Shown: piece after piece, positions 15,419-24,006 of the stretch
Numbering within the stretch: position 1 is the stretch's first letter
How the letters are laid out: each line of letters begins with the position of its first letter
Origin: Lentzea albidocapillata subsp. violacea
GTDB taxonomy: Bacteria; Actinomycetota; Actinomycetes; Mycobacteriales; Pseudonocardiaceae
Assembly: GCF_900100275.1 (NCBI RefSeq)
Contig: NZ_FNET01000035.1
Location: 1 to 43,595 of the forward strand
Reading direction: 5' to 3'
DNA: 43,595 nt
Made by a program: the position numbers and the translations under genes
Notes under the pieces: model-generated
Told to the model about the DNA's origin: nothing
The model's input: only the letters and a program-made list of their open reading frames with translations
Databases searched by the model: none

Positions 15419-16873
15419 GTGGAGTTCGAGGATCTCGAATCGCTGCGCAAGAACAGCCCTGCCTGGAAACTTCTGCTCGCGGACAACGCGCCGTTCATCC
15501 TCAGCTTTCTGGGCAAGGTGTTCGTCGAGGACAACGTTCGGTCCATCTCGCGCGGAGAGCTGGCCGGCAGGCTGGAGGATGAGCTCCACGCACTGAACGA
15601 GCGGCTCGACCACCGGTTCCCGAAGTCGGCTGGCGCGTATCTGGACGACTGGTCTGCCCCGGACAAGGGATGGTTGCGCAAGTACTACCCAGTTGCTGCC
15701 GATGAGGCGCACTACGACGCGACATCAGCTGTCGAGAAGGCCTTGGCGTGGGTCGAAACCCTCCACACCCGGTCGTTCGTCGGCACCGAATCGCGCCTGA
15801 ACACTGTGTTCGAGCTGCTCCGGCAAATGGTGTTCGGTGCGGAGACCGACCCCGAGGTCAGGCTGGCTGAACTACGTCGTCGCCGCCACGAGATCGATGT
15901 CGAAATCGCACAGGTCGAGCGCGGGGACTTCGCGGTGCTCGACTCGCCGGCCCAGAAGGATCGCTACCAGCAGTTCGCGGCGATCGCGCGGGAGCTGCTC
16001 GCCGACTTCCGCGAGGTCGAGGCCAACTTCCGGGCCCTGGATCGTGATCTGCGGGAACGGATCGCGTCCTGGGACGGTGCCAAGGGCGCCCTGCTCGACG
16101 AGGTGCTGGGGAGTCGCAACAGCATCGCCGACTCCGATCAAGGCAAGAGTTTCCAGGCGTTCTACGACTTCCTGCTTTCCCACGAGAAGCAGACAGAGCT
16201 GAGCGAGCTGCTCGAACGCGTGCAGGCACTCGATGCCATCGGGGAAGCCGACCCGAGGATGCGGCACATCCACTACGACTGGATGGACGCGGCGGAACGC
16301 ACGCAGGCGACGGTCCGGCTGCTGTCCGAGCAGCTGCGCCGGTTTCTCGACGATCAGGTGTGGTTGGAGAACCGCCGGGTCATGGACATTCTGCGCAGCA
16401 TCGAGTCGAACGCACTCAAGGTGCGGGAACAAGTCAACGTGGATCTCGTTATCGAGGTCGAGGGGACTGCTCCGGTAGTGGCGCTGCCGATGGAACGCCC
16501 GCTGTACACACCGCCGGAAAAGGTCGCGTTGAACAGTGCCGACATCGTCGCCTCGGACGAGGACATCGACTCCTCGCTGCTGTTCGAGCAGGTCTACGTA
16601 GACCCGGAACGACTGAGCGAGGGGGTTCGCCGGGTGTTGCGCACGCGGGACCAGATCGGTCTCGCCGAGGTTCTTGACAGGCAGCCGCTGGAGCAGGGGT
16701 TGGCCGAGCTGGTGACGTACCTGTCGTTGAGCGATCCGTCGTTCCGAGTGGTGTTCGACGAGCAGGTGCGGGAACGGGTGCACTGGCGCGATCTCGACGG
16801 TGCCGAACGAATGGCCACCATTCCTCGCGTCACGTTCACGCAGATGGTGACCGGCGAGATGGAGGGGGCATGA
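15419..16873 (+). CDS. jetA: Wadjet protein JetA (DUF3375 type, kleisin-like)
   Basis: A 484-residue protein with the characteristic start EFEDLESLRKNSPAWKLL, then DNAPFILSFLGKVFVEDN, YLDDWSAPDKGWLRKYYP, and SFVGTESRLNTVFELLRQM. These match the DUF3375 family, the MukF/kleisin-like subunit of Wadjet condensins. It bridges the JetC SMC heads and binds JetB. The middle part is a long helical region and the C-terminus is a winged-helix-like segment. The GTG at 15419 fits the family N-terminus and has GGAAGG and CAGG upstream; the open frame extends to 15341. Its stop overlaps the jetB start by 4 nt (ATGA). Confidence 0.92.
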   Translation: MEFEDLESLRKNSPAWKLLLADNAPFILSFLGKVFVEDNVRSISRGELAGRLEDELHALNERLDHRFPKSAGAYLDDWSAPDKGWLRKYYPVAADEAHYDATSAVEKALAWVETLHTRSFVGTESRLNTVFELLRQMVFGAETDPEVRLAELRRRRHEIDVEIAQVERGDFAVLDSPAQKDRYQQFAAIARELLADFREVEANFRALDRDLRERIASWDGAKGALLDEVLGSRNSIADSDQGKSFQAFYDFLLSHEKQTELSELLERVQALDAIGEADPRMRHIHYDWMDAAERTQATVRLLSEQLRRFLDDQVWLENRRVMDILRSIESNALKVREQVNVDLVIEVEGTAPVVALPMERPLYTPPEKVALNSADIVASDEDIDSSLLFEQVYVDPERLSEGVRRVLRTRDQIGLAEVLDRQPLEQGLAELVTYLSLSDPSFRVVFDEQVRERVHWRDLDGAERMATIPRVTFTQMVTGEMEGA

Positions 16874-17466
16874 CATCCGCTGCCAAGGACGAACTCGATC
16901 TGTCGCTGGCCGTGACGCAGCTGGTCAAGGGGGTGGTCTACCGCGATACGCATGAGAAGGCGTGGCAGCACCTTCTCCCGCTGCAGGCACAGGTGCGCGA
17001 CTACGTCGGCGTCATGGGGCTCACGGTGGTCATCGACGAGGCTGAGGGGTATGCGTTTCTGCGGTCGAAACCCGATGTGGACGATGAGGACGGCGCTGTT
17101 CCCCGGCTGATCCCACGGCGAGCGCTGTCGTTCGCGGTCAGCCTGCTGCTGGCCCTGTTGCGCAAGAAGCTCGCCGAGTTCGATGCGGGCAACAGCGACA
17201 CGAGGCTGATCCTCACCCGTGATCAGATCGTGGAGATGGTGCGGCTGTTCATGCCGGAGAGCAGCAACGAGGCGAGGCTGGTCGACCAGATCGACGCCCA
17301 GCTCAACAAGGTTGTCGATCTGGGGTTCCTGCGCAGGATCAAGGGGCAGGACGCGACGTTCGAAGTACGGCGGATCTTGAAGGCGTTCGTCGACGGGCAG
17401 TGGCTCTCGGAGTTCGACCAGCGCCTCGCCGAGTACGCGCGCCAGCTCGGAGGGGAGGACCGGTGA
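16870..17466 (+). CDS. jetB: Wadjet protein JetB (DUF4194 type, KITE-like)
   Basis: A 198-residue protein of the DUF4194 type, the MukE/KITE-like winged-helix subunit that binds the JetA kleisin. Visible features are the early LVKGVVYRDTHEKAW segment, RALSFAVSLLLALLRKKLAEFD, the helix around ILTRDQIVEMVRLFMP, and a C-terminal winged-helix part with LGFLRRIKGQDATFEVRRILKAF. It overlaps jetA by ATGA and jetC by GTGA, so subunit output is likely coupled. Length is normal for the family. Confidence 0.92.
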   Translation: MTSAAKDELDLSLAVTQLVKGVVYRDTHEKAWQHLLPLQAQVRDYVGVMGLTVVIDEAEGYAFLRSKPDVDDEDGAVPRLIPRRALSFAVSLLLALLRKKLAEFDAGNSDTRLILTRDQIVEMVRLFMPESSNEARLVDQIDAQLNKVVDLGFLRRIKGQDATFEVRRILKAFVDGQWLSEFDQRLAEYARQLGGEDR

Positions 17467-20400
17467 GCGAGGAGGTCACGGAGCTAGCCGGTTACCGGCT
17501 CGACCGGCTCGAGGTCTACAACTGGGGCACGTTCGACCAGCGCATGTGGGCCCTCGGTGTGCGCGGCGAGAACGCCTTGCTGACAGGCGACATCGGTTCG
17601 GGGAAGTCGACGGTCGTGGACGCGATCACGACCCTGTTGCTGCCGGCGCACCGCATCTCGTACAACAAGGCGGCGGGTGCGGAGGCCAGGGAGCGCAGCC
17701 TGCGGTCGTACGTTCTCGGTTACCACAAGTCGGAACGCAGTGAAGCGACCGGCGCGTCCAGGCCGGTGGGTCTGCGTGACCGCCGCGCGTTCTCGGTCAT
17801 CCTGGGTGTGTTCACCAACGTCGGCTACGACTCCACGGTCACGCTCGCGCAGGTGTTCTGGTTCGCCAGCGCCAGCGAGGGGCAGCCGAATCGCTTCTTC
17901 GTGACCGCGGATCGGGATCTGACGATCGCTGGGGACTTCACGGACTTCGGCGGCGACATCGCGTCGCTCAAGCGGCGGCTGCGTCGCGGCGGCGCCAGCA
18001 CGCACGATCACTTCCCCCAGTACAGCAAGGACTTTCGGCGACGACTGGACATCCCGTCCGAGCAGGCGATGGAGCTGTTCCACCAGACCGTGTCGATGAA
18101 GTCTGTGGGCAATCTCAACGACTTCGTCCGCAGCCACATGTTGGAGCCCTTCGACGCGGCCGACTGGACCAAGCGGCTGGTCGATCACTTCGAGGACCTG
18201 ACGAAGGCACATGACGCGGTGCGCAAGGCGCGCGAGCAGCTCGCTGAGCTTCGCCCGCTGCTCGCCGAGTGCGACGTGTACGACCAGCTCGCGACCGAGA
18301 TCAAGTCGCTCAAGGAGCAGCGCGAAGCGCTGCCGTTCTACTTCGCGGACCGCAAGTCCTACCTGCTTCGCGACCGGATCGCCACGCTGACGTCGGACCT
18401 CGGCGGCCGCAAGGGCGAGCTCGCCGCGGTCAAGGGCCGGCTCGACTCGTTGCGCGACAAGGAGATCGAGCTGAAGGTGGCGCGGGCGGGGTTCGGGGGC
18501 GGCAGACTGGCGGAGATCGAGAAACAACTCAGGACCGACTCCGCAGAGCGGGATCGCCGTCAGGAGCGATCCGGCCGCTTCCACCAGCTGCTCGCCGATG
18601 CGGGCCTCCTGCCGGTCGAGACCGCAGAGCAGTTCTCCGGCCGGCAAAACGACATCATCGGCGCGGGGAGCGCTCTCGACCAGGACCAGGCCGAGCTGCA
18701 GAACGGGCTCACTGAGCTCGGCGTGCGACTCAACACCATGGAGATCGAGGCAAAGGAACTCAACGAAGAACTGGTCAGTCTGCGGAACCGGCGCAGCAAC
18801 ATCCCGAAGCGCAGCCTGGACCTGCGCGGCCAGCTCTGCGACGAACTGGGAGTCGACGAGGAGGAACTGCCCTTCGCCGGTGAGCTCATCCAGGTCCGCG
18901 CCGACTGCGCGGAGTGGGAGGGGGCCGCGGAGCGGCTGCTGCACGGTTTCGGCCTGTCCCTGCTCGTGTCCAGCGAGCACTACACCGCTGCGTCGAACTG
19001 GATCAACGGCCACAACCTGGGCACGCGGCTGGTCTATTACCGCGTGCCCGATCGCCTCGGCCGCGAGACCGACACGGGCGCCGATCACCGCACTCTCGCC
19101 GCCAAGCTGGAGATCAAGGAATCTCCTTTCACAGCATGGCTGGAACGGGAACTGAGGCATCGGGCCGACTGCGAGTGCGTCGACACCATGGACGAGTTCC
19201 GCCGTGCCGCCAAGGCGATCACGCGTGAAGGCCAGATCAAGGGGGCGCGGGGCTGGCACGAGAAGAACGACACCCGGCGCATCGACGACCGGCGTACCTA
19301 CGTGCTCGGCTGGAGCAACGAGCAGAAGATCGATGCCCTGCTCGACCAGGCGGGCAAGGTGCAGAACGAGCGAAACGCTCTTCTGGGTAGGAAACTAGGC
19401 CTGAGTGAGGACTTCCGCAGGACCACCGGACGGCAGGGCACGCTGGCGAAGCTCACCGAGTTCGGCTCGTACGCCGAGATCGACTGGCAAACAGTGGTCA
19501 ACGGCATCACGGCGCTCACTGCCGAGAAGCATCGCCTCGAGCAGTCATCCGACGAGCTGCAGCGGGTGACGACGGAGCTTGAACACGTCGCGTCGGACAT
19601 CAAGTCCGCGGAGAAGGACCAGGAGTCGCTGACGACCAGGATCGGCAGTCTCTCCCGAGATCGGGAAGAAGCCGAGACGGGGCTCCGCGCGGTCGAGCAG
19701 ATGCTCGCAAATCCCGCGTACCCGTGGGCTCAGGAGATCTTCGACGCCATCGCACGGCACCTGGAGTCTGCGGAACCTCGGTCGTCGGCGGACTGCGACC
19801 GCTGTCAGGACGAGGTGAACAGAAAGCTCACCAAACTGGTGGAGTACTGGACAGGTGAGCAGACCAAGGCGGGCAACAAGGCGATCGCCAAGATGAGCGC
19901 CTTCCGCAAGAAGTACCCGCGGGAGACGGAAGAAGCCGACGACTCGATGCACTCGACCGGCGAGTACCGGGCGTTCCACGACCGCCTCGTCAATGACGAC
20001 CTGCCCAGGTTCGAGACAGACTTCAAGACCTACTTGAACACCAACACCATCCGCGACATCGCCGGGTTCAACTCCCAGCTGAACAAACAGGTCGACCTGA
20101 TCAAGCGACGCGTCGAGACGATCAACTCCTCGCTGGTCGGCATCGACTACAACCCCGGCCGGTACATCCGGCTGGACCTGCAGCCCACGATCAACGTCGA
20201 GATCCGCGACTTCCGCACCGAACTGCGGGACTGCACAACCGGCACGCTCGGCGGCGACGAGTCGGACCAGTACTCGGAGCAGAAGTTCCTGCAGGTCAAG
20301 AAGATCATTGAGCGGTTCAAGGGACGTGAGGGCCAGACCGAGGCGGACCGGGCGTGGACAAAACGTGTCACAGACGTCCGCAACTGGTTCATGTTCTCGG

Positions 20401-20828
20401 CCTCCGAACGCTGGCACTCCGACGACTCCGAGCACGAGAACTACACTGACTCGGGCGGGAAGTCAGGAGGGCAGAAGGAGAAGCTCGCCTACACGATCCT
20501 GGCGGCATCGCTCGCGTACCAGTTCAAACTCGACCACGGCAGAGGGAAGTCGAAGACCTTCCGCTTCGTCGTGATCGACGAGGCGTTCGGCCGCGGCTCC
20601 GACGAGTCGACCCGGTTCGCGCTCAACCTGTTCGCACAGTTGGGACTTCAGCTGCTGATCGTCACGCCGCTGCAGAAGATCCACGTGATCGAGCCGCACG
20701 TGTCCGCAGTGGGTTTCGTGGACAACAAGTCCGGGAGCTACTCGCGCCTGCAGAGCCTCACAATCGAGGAGTACAAGCAGCGCCAACTCGCGCATGCAAT
20801 GCAGGACACTCCCGTGCGAGGCGAATGA
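17463..20828 (+). CDS. jetC: Wadjet protein JetC (SMC/MukB-like ATPase)
   Basis: A 1,121-residue SMC-like ATPase. Walker A is GDIGSGKST (42-50); long coiled-coil arms flank a hinge-like segment around residues 470-560. The ABC signature KSGGQKEKL lies near 1000, and Walker B (FRFVVIDEAFG) near 1036. The family forms a dimeric loop-extruding motor that recognises small circular DNA and hands it to JetD. The GTG at 17463 overlaps the jetB stop (GTGA) and starts the protein just before the ATPase head; the open frame extends to 17400 within jetB. All ATPase motifs are intact, so the motor looks functional. Confidence 0.95.
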   Translation: MSEEVTELAGYRLDRLEVYNWGTFDQRMWALGVRGENALLTGDIGSGKSTVVDAITTLLLPAHRISYNKAAGAEARERSLRSYVLGYHKSERSEATGASRPVGLRDRRAFSVILGVFTNVGYDSTVTLAQVFWFASASEGQPNRFFVTADRDLTIAGDFTDFGGDIASLKRRLRRGGASTHDHFPQYSKDFRRRLDIPSEQAMELFHQTVSMKSVGNLNDFVRSHMLEPFDAADWTKRLVDHFEDLTKAHDAVRKAREQLAELRPLLAECDVYDQLATEIKSLKEQREALPFYFADRKSYLLRDRIATLTSDLGGRKGELAAVKGRLDSLRDKEIELKVARAGFGGGRLAEIEKQLRTDSAERDRRQERSGRFHQLLADAGLLPVETAEQFSGRQNDIIGAGSALDQDQAELQNGLTELGVRLNTMEIEAKELNEELVSLRNRRSNIPKRSLDLRGQLCDELGVDEEELPFAGELIQVRADCAEWEGAAERLLHGFGLSLLVSSEHYTAASNWINGHNLGTRLVYYRVPDRLGRETDTGADHRTLAAKLEIKESPFTAWLERELRHRADCECVDTMDEFRRAAKAITREGQIKGARGWHEKNDTRRIDDRRTYVLGWSNEQKIDALLDQAGKVQNERNALLGRKLGLSEDFRRTTGRQGTLAKLTEFGSYAEIDWQTVVNGITALTAEKHRLEQSSDELQRVTTELEHVASDIKSAEKDQESLTTRIGSLSRDREEAETGLRAVEQMLANPAYPWAQEIFDAIARHLESAEPRSSADCDRCQDEVNRKLTKLVEYWTGEQTKAGNKAIAKMSAFRKKYPRETEEADDSMHSTGEYRAFHDRLVNDDLPRFETDFKTYLNTNTIRDIAGFNSQLNKQVDLIKRRVETINSSLVGIDYNPGRYIRLDLQPTINVEIRDFRTELRDCTTGTLGGDESDQYSEQKFLQVKKIIERFKGREGQTEADRAWTKRVTDVRNWFMFSASERWHSDDSEHENYTDSGGKSGGQKEKLAYTILAASLAYQFKLDHGRGKSKTFRFVVIDEAFGRGSDESTRFALNLFAQLGLQLLIVTPLQKIHVIEPHVSAVGFVDNKSGSYSRLQSLTIEEYKQRQLAHAMQDTPVRGE

Positions 20829-21991
20829 TGGCGGCGCCGCGTACCTGGTCGACACCCACAGATGTGGTGAACAGGTTGAAACGCCGTTGGGACAACGGCG
20901 ACTTCCTGAGGATGTTCGCTGCCGGAGAGGAATGGGTTCCGCTCGAAATCCCGTTGCGCAGCCCCACCGCCAACGACCTGTCCACCCGGTTCGGCGAAGT
21001 CCAGGAGTGGGTCTCCCAGTGGCGCCAGGTCGATCAGCGCCTGCAGCGAGTCGAGACGAGGACCGTGGGCGGGAGGCTCATTGGCACGAACGAAGTGCCG
21101 GGCCGGGTCTGGATCGACTCCTACGACCAGCTCTGGTCGCTGCTGCGCCGCACATCGGACGTGCGGCGTTTCAGCGAACTGCTGCACGCGACACAGGAAC
21201 TGGCGCCAGGACCGGCCGGATGGATGATCGCGAAACCTCTTGAGGCACTGAGTTTTGACCGTGTCTGGGACAAGCTGATCGCCACCGTGCTCTGGATCGA
21301 CAACCACGCGACCCGCGACATGTACGTGCGCCAGGTCGACGTTCCTGGTGTCGATACCAAATTCATCGAAGGCCACCGCAAGATTCTCGGCCTCCTCCTG
21401 GACCACCAGCTTCCTGCACATCGGATCGACTCCACCTATCCACACTCGGAGTTCGCCAGCCGATATCGCTTCCGTCGGAAACCCGGCTACGTGCGGTTCC
21501 GTTGGCTCGACAGCCACGAGGGGTTCAGCGAACTGGGCGTCCGCGTCGACGAACTCGCCAGGAGACCCCTCCCCGTTTCCACGGTGTTCGTGGTGGAGAA
21601 CGAAGTCACCTACCTGGCGTTCCCGCCGGTGGCGGACTCCGTCGTGGTCTTCGGAGGCGGGTACGCGCTGTCCCAACTCGAGCCGCTGACCTGGCTGTCC
21701 GAGCGGCAACTGGTGTACTGGGGTGACATCGACACCCACGGGTTCGCCATCCTGGATCGGCTGCGGGCCAAGTTCGGGCACGTTCGCTCGATGTTGATGG
21801 ACCGGGCGACACTGCTGGCCCACGAAGACCAGTGGGTGAGCGAAAGCGCCCCGGTCAACGCACACCTCGGGTCACTCCAGCCAAACGAGGCCGCGCTGTA
21901 CACCGATCTTGTCGAGGACGTGCTCGGTACCGCCGTCCGTCTCGAACAGGAACGTGTGTCCTTCTCGGCGCTCCAGGACGCGACACGGTGA
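20825..21991 (+). CDS. jetD: Wadjet nuclease JetD (TOPRIM type)
   Basis: A 388-residue protein. The N-terminal part fits the DUF3322-like domain (VNRLKRRWDNGDFLR, IPLRSPTANDLS). The C-terminal TOPRIM-like (DUF2220-type) domain has the acidic site in VVENEVTYLAFP (Glu258/Glu260) and YWGDIDTHGFAIL (Asp301, Asp303). In Wadjet this subunit cuts plasmid DNA after loop extrusion by JetABC. The ATG at 20825 overlaps the jetC stop (ATGA); the second ATG at 20828 is an alternative. It completes the set, so the operon is a full Wadjet system, most consistent with type I. Confidence 0.93.
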   Translation: MMAAPRTWSTPTDVVNRLKRRWDNGDFLRMFAAGEEWVPLEIPLRSPTANDLSTRFGEVQEWVSQWRQVDQRLQRVETRTVGGRLIGTNEVPGRVWIDSYDQLWSLLRRTSDVRRFSELLHATQELAPGPAGWMIAKPLEALSFDRVWDKLIATVLWIDNHATRDMYVRQVDVPGVDTKFIEGHRKILGLLLDHQLPAHRIDSTYPHSEFASRYRFRRKPGYVRFRWLDSHEGFSELGVRVDELARRPLPVSTVFVVENEVTYLAFPPVADSVVVFGGGYALSQLEPLTWLSERQLVYWGDIDTHGFAILDRLRAKFGHVRSMLMDRATLLAHEDQWVSESAPVNAHLGSLQPNEAALYTDLVEDVLGTAVRLEQERVSFSALQDATR

Positions 21992-22155
21992 CGGAGCCTC
22001 GCTGGTGTGCCTCCCTGGCACACGATGGTCTGAAACCTGGAAGCGACACGCTGGCGATGCATCACCAAATCGGGTGATTCCTCATCATTTTGACTCCGAA
22101 CAGGGCGATTAGGGGGTGTCGGGGAACAACCCAGTACGGAAAGGGATCACCGCAA

Positions 22156-22887
22156 ATGCAAGATCGTGCTCTGTCCTGCCTCGATGTCGTCGAGCGGCGT
22201 TTCGCCGAGCTGACGACCTTCCCCAATGCCCTTGCTCTTGACGGTGTGCGGCTGGGTTGCGGACTTCCGGCGCGGCTTGAGCCGCTGGACGAGATCCGTG
22301 TGTTGTTGCTCAAGCGGCAGACCACCTGGTTGACCAAGGACGCGGTGTGGAAGGAGCTCGTTCAGCGCGCCCACAAGGAACCGGAACCATGGATCATGGC
22401 GGCCGCCGGGATGATGGTTCCCGGTCTGAAGCACATCGCCGGCAAACTCAATCCGCGGTACCCCGGTGACAAGGCTGACCTTGATTCGGAGATCCTGGAA
22501 GGATTCCTCCAGTCACTGGATTTGGCTGAGGACGACCAGTCGAAGGTGTACTCACAGCTCTACTACGGCGCCTTCCGCAAGGGCCACGAGGCCTGCAACC
22601 GGGAGAGCCGGCTTCGCCGGCAGAACGCCGCTGTCGACGACGCGATCGGGATCCGAAGGAAGGTCAATGGGCATCCAGATCTGATTCTCGCGGACGCGGT
22701 GCTCGGCAGCGCGCTGACCGAGGAACAGGCGGGATTGCTGTCTGCGGTACACCTCGACGGCGAGAACCGGCACGTGGTCGCAGGTCGGTGCGGTCTGAGC
22801 AGGTACGGGTGTCAGGAAGCGTTGGCGCGGGCAGAACGGAAGCTGCTCGGCTTCCTGAACGATCGCATACCCGATTCGGCGGCGTGA
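22156..22887 (+). CDS. Sigma-factor-like regulator, paralogue 1
   Basis: A 243-residue protein with a conserved layout shared with the convergent neighbour: DGVRLGCGLPARLEPLDEIR, a short block around LLKRQTTWLTKDAVWKELV, AAAGMMVPGL, DLDSEILEGFLQSL, GHPDLILADAVLGSALT, and a C-terminal helix-turn-helix resembling sigma region 4 (VVAGRCGLSRYGCQEALARA). Such proteins are frequent in actinobacterial plasmids and integrative elements. Their role is not established; DNA binding is the likely property. The ATG at 22156 has GGAAAGGGA about 10 nt upstream; the open frame extends to a TTG at 22090. It follows jetD by 164 bases and ends at a strong hairpin. Confidence 0.65.
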   Translation: MQDRALSCLDVVERRFAELTTFPNALALDGVRLGCGLPARLEPLDEIRVLLLKRQTTWLTKDAVWKELVQRAHKEPEPWIMAAAGMMVPGLKHIAGKLNPRYPGDKADLDSEILEGFLQSLDLAEDDQSKVYSQLYYGAFRKGHEACNRESRLRRQNAAVDDAIGIRRKVNGHPDLILADAVLGSALTEEQAGLLSAVHLDGENRHVVAGRCGLSRYGCQEALARAERKLLGFLNDRIPDSAA

Positions 22888-23717
22888 ACGCTCCGACGAG
22901 CTGGGTTCTGGGGCCGCCGTTGTGCCTGCCGGCGGCCCCAGCCAGGTGTGCATGCAGCGGTACATGGGCGTTGCGGCGACCACGCGCCTGCGAGGTAGCG
23001 CCGCAGACGTTCCTCCGCTCGCTGTCGTGCTTTGTAAGTAGCCCACTGACTCATGTTGTGCTGCTCTGCCCAGTCGGTGACAGACACGTCCTCCAGGCGG
23101 GTCGCACCGATCAGATCAGCGTCGGTCTGACTCAGCACTCCATCGGCAGCTGCTCGCGCGAGCACGAGGTCGGGATGGCCAGGTACAGCCGCCACAGGCA
23201 CGGCGGAAGCTTCCAAGCCCGCCGGGGTTGGCCGGTTTCGGGCCTCCACGAGAGCCGCATGGCCAACTCGGTAGGCCGCCCACTTGAGGCGAAGCATGAT
23301 CCTTGGCCGTCGTAGGTCGACCGTCGCCAGGGCGGCGAGGAACCCGGTCACGATCTCGCTGTGCACGTCCGCGGTACCGCAGCCGAAGGTCGAGGTCAGC
23401 TTGGATGACGCGGAGATCAACGCGGGCAGGGCCATGCCGACCGCGGCGGTCCTCCACGCCACCTCGTCCGAGCGAGCTCGCAGAACCAGATGCGTCCACA
23501 CGGCATCCCTGGTGGCTTGCGGGCATTGCCGGTCCAGCAGCATGTTGCGGACTTCCTCCAGCCGCAGTCGGCGATCAGGAAGCCCTGGGAACAGCTCGCC
23601 GTCAACGCAGATCGCGTCAGGCCCGGTGCTCAGCGCCGCGAACGCGTCGCGGGCGATATCAAGGGCGTTTCGTGAGATACGAGGCTCAGCGGGACGGAGG
23701 GGATGTTGTTTGGGCAT
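22812..23717 (-). CDS. Sigma-factor-like regulator, paralogue 2 (run-on C-terminus)
   Basis: About 301 residues in the open frame. It shares the block order of the convergent paralogue: DGELFPGLPDRRLRLEEVR, TRDAVWTHLVLRA, VGMALPAL, DVHSEIVTGFLAALATVDL, GHPDLVLARA, and a C-terminal helix-turn-helix segment DWAEQHNMSQWATYKARQRA. The ATG at 23717 has GGAG 7 nt upstream. After about residue 240 (LRRYLAG) the frame reads straight through the terminator hairpin and 76 bases into the paralogue's 3' end. This tail is low-complexity and unlike the family, so a lost stop or frameshift is likely. It is the last gene before the right att copy. Confidence 0.6.
   Translation of the reverse strand: MPKQHPLRPAEPRISRNALDIARDAFAALSTGPDAICVDGELFPGLPDRRLRLEEVRNMLLDRQCPQATRDAVWTHLVLRARSDEVAWRTAAVGMALPALISASSKLTSTFGCGTADVHSEIVTGFLAALATVDLRRPRIMLRLKWAAYRVGHAALVEARNRPTPAGLEASAVPVAAVPGHPDLVLARAAADGVLSQTDADLIGATRLEDVSVTDWAEQHNMSQWATYKARQRAEERLRRYLAGAWSPQRPCTAACTPGWGRRQAQRRPQNPARRSVHAAESGMRSFRKPSSFRSARANAS
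22910..22939. terminator. Hairpin between convergent sigma-like genes
   Basis: GGGGCCGCCG (22910-22919) pairs perfectly with CGGCGGCCCC (22930-22939) across a 10-nt loop. No long T tract follows. It lies just after the stop at 22887 and probably terminates transcription from both sides. Confidence 0.75.
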
Positions 23718-23789
23718 CAGCTGACTCCAGGATTGGGTGATTCGACGTTGAGTCAAGGCCGTTCAAGGTGACTCTCACACTGGATCGGT

Positions 23790-23808
23790 CTGGAGAAATC
23801 CGGAGAGT
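23790..23808 (+). repeat. Putative integrase arm-type site, copy 3 (island right end)
   Basis: CTGGAGAAATCCGGAGAGT, nearly identical to 9892-9909 and to 9612-9630. It lies 106 bases before the right att repeat, mirroring the position of copy 1 before the left att repeat (100 bases). Confidence 0.5.
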
Positions 23809-23913
23809 CCATGCGCGCCGAACGGCGTTAGGCTGCATTCAACGACGCTGAACGGAACCGTGATGACGTGCGGTTTCTTAATCGCCGCAGGTGAAGGCTT
23901 GCCCCGGCTCACG

Positions 23914-23955
23914 CTGGCAGTGTGAGGGTCAGGGGTTCGAGTCCCCTCAGCTCCA
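23914..23955 (+). repeat. att site: 42-bp repeat with 3' part of a tRNA/tmRNA gene, copy 2
   Basis: Identical over 42 bp to 9730-9771, again with only the T-arm (AGGGG/TTCGAGT/CCCCT), CAGCTCC and A of the parent gene. It marks the right end of the 14.2-kb island and at the same time the integrase-proximal end of the next, decayed element. Confidence 0.88.
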
Positions 23956-23966
23956 CTTGTAGGTAG

Positions 23967-24006
23967 AACCCGTCTGATCTGGCGATTGTCGCTGGTCAGG
24001 CGGGTT
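23967..24006. terminator. Hairpin terminator next to att copy 2
   Basis: AACCCGTCTGA (23967-23977) pairs with TCAGGCGGGTT (23996-24006), 11 bp with one G-T wobble, followed by TCTTGCTGTT. It occupies the same place relative to the att repeat as the hairpin at 9781-9823, with different bases. Confidence 0.65.

Larger units (their letters stand above)
9730..23955. mobile_element. 14.2-kb integrative defence island bounded by 42-bp att repeats
   Basis: The island runs between two perfect 42-bp tRNA-type direct repeats (unit length 14,184 bp). It carries a complete tyrosine integrase at its left end, an operon with a TOTE-type primase-helicase, a complete Wadjet operon, and two sigma-like paralogues at its right end. 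Candidate arm-type sites lie just inside each end (9892 and 23790). No relaxase, FtsK/TraB translocase, replication protein or recognisable excisionase is visible, so transfer would need helper functions. The flanks outside both repeats resemble the island's own ends, which suggests tandem integration with related elements. Confidence 0.85.

Noticed and set aside
17484..19259. 591-aa minus-strand open frame
   Set aside because: Lies entirely antisense to jetC, which has clear ATPase motifs; no family signature in the antisense frame.
9730..23955. Interpretation of the island as a self-transmissible actinomycete ICE
   Set aside because: No TraB/FtsK-like translocase, RepSA-type replication protein, relaxase or recognisable excisionase is present.
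23914..23955. Complete tRNA gene at the att copies
   Set aside because: Only the T-arm and 3' acceptor strand are present; no D-arm, anticodon arm or 5' acceptor strand can be folded upstream of either copy.
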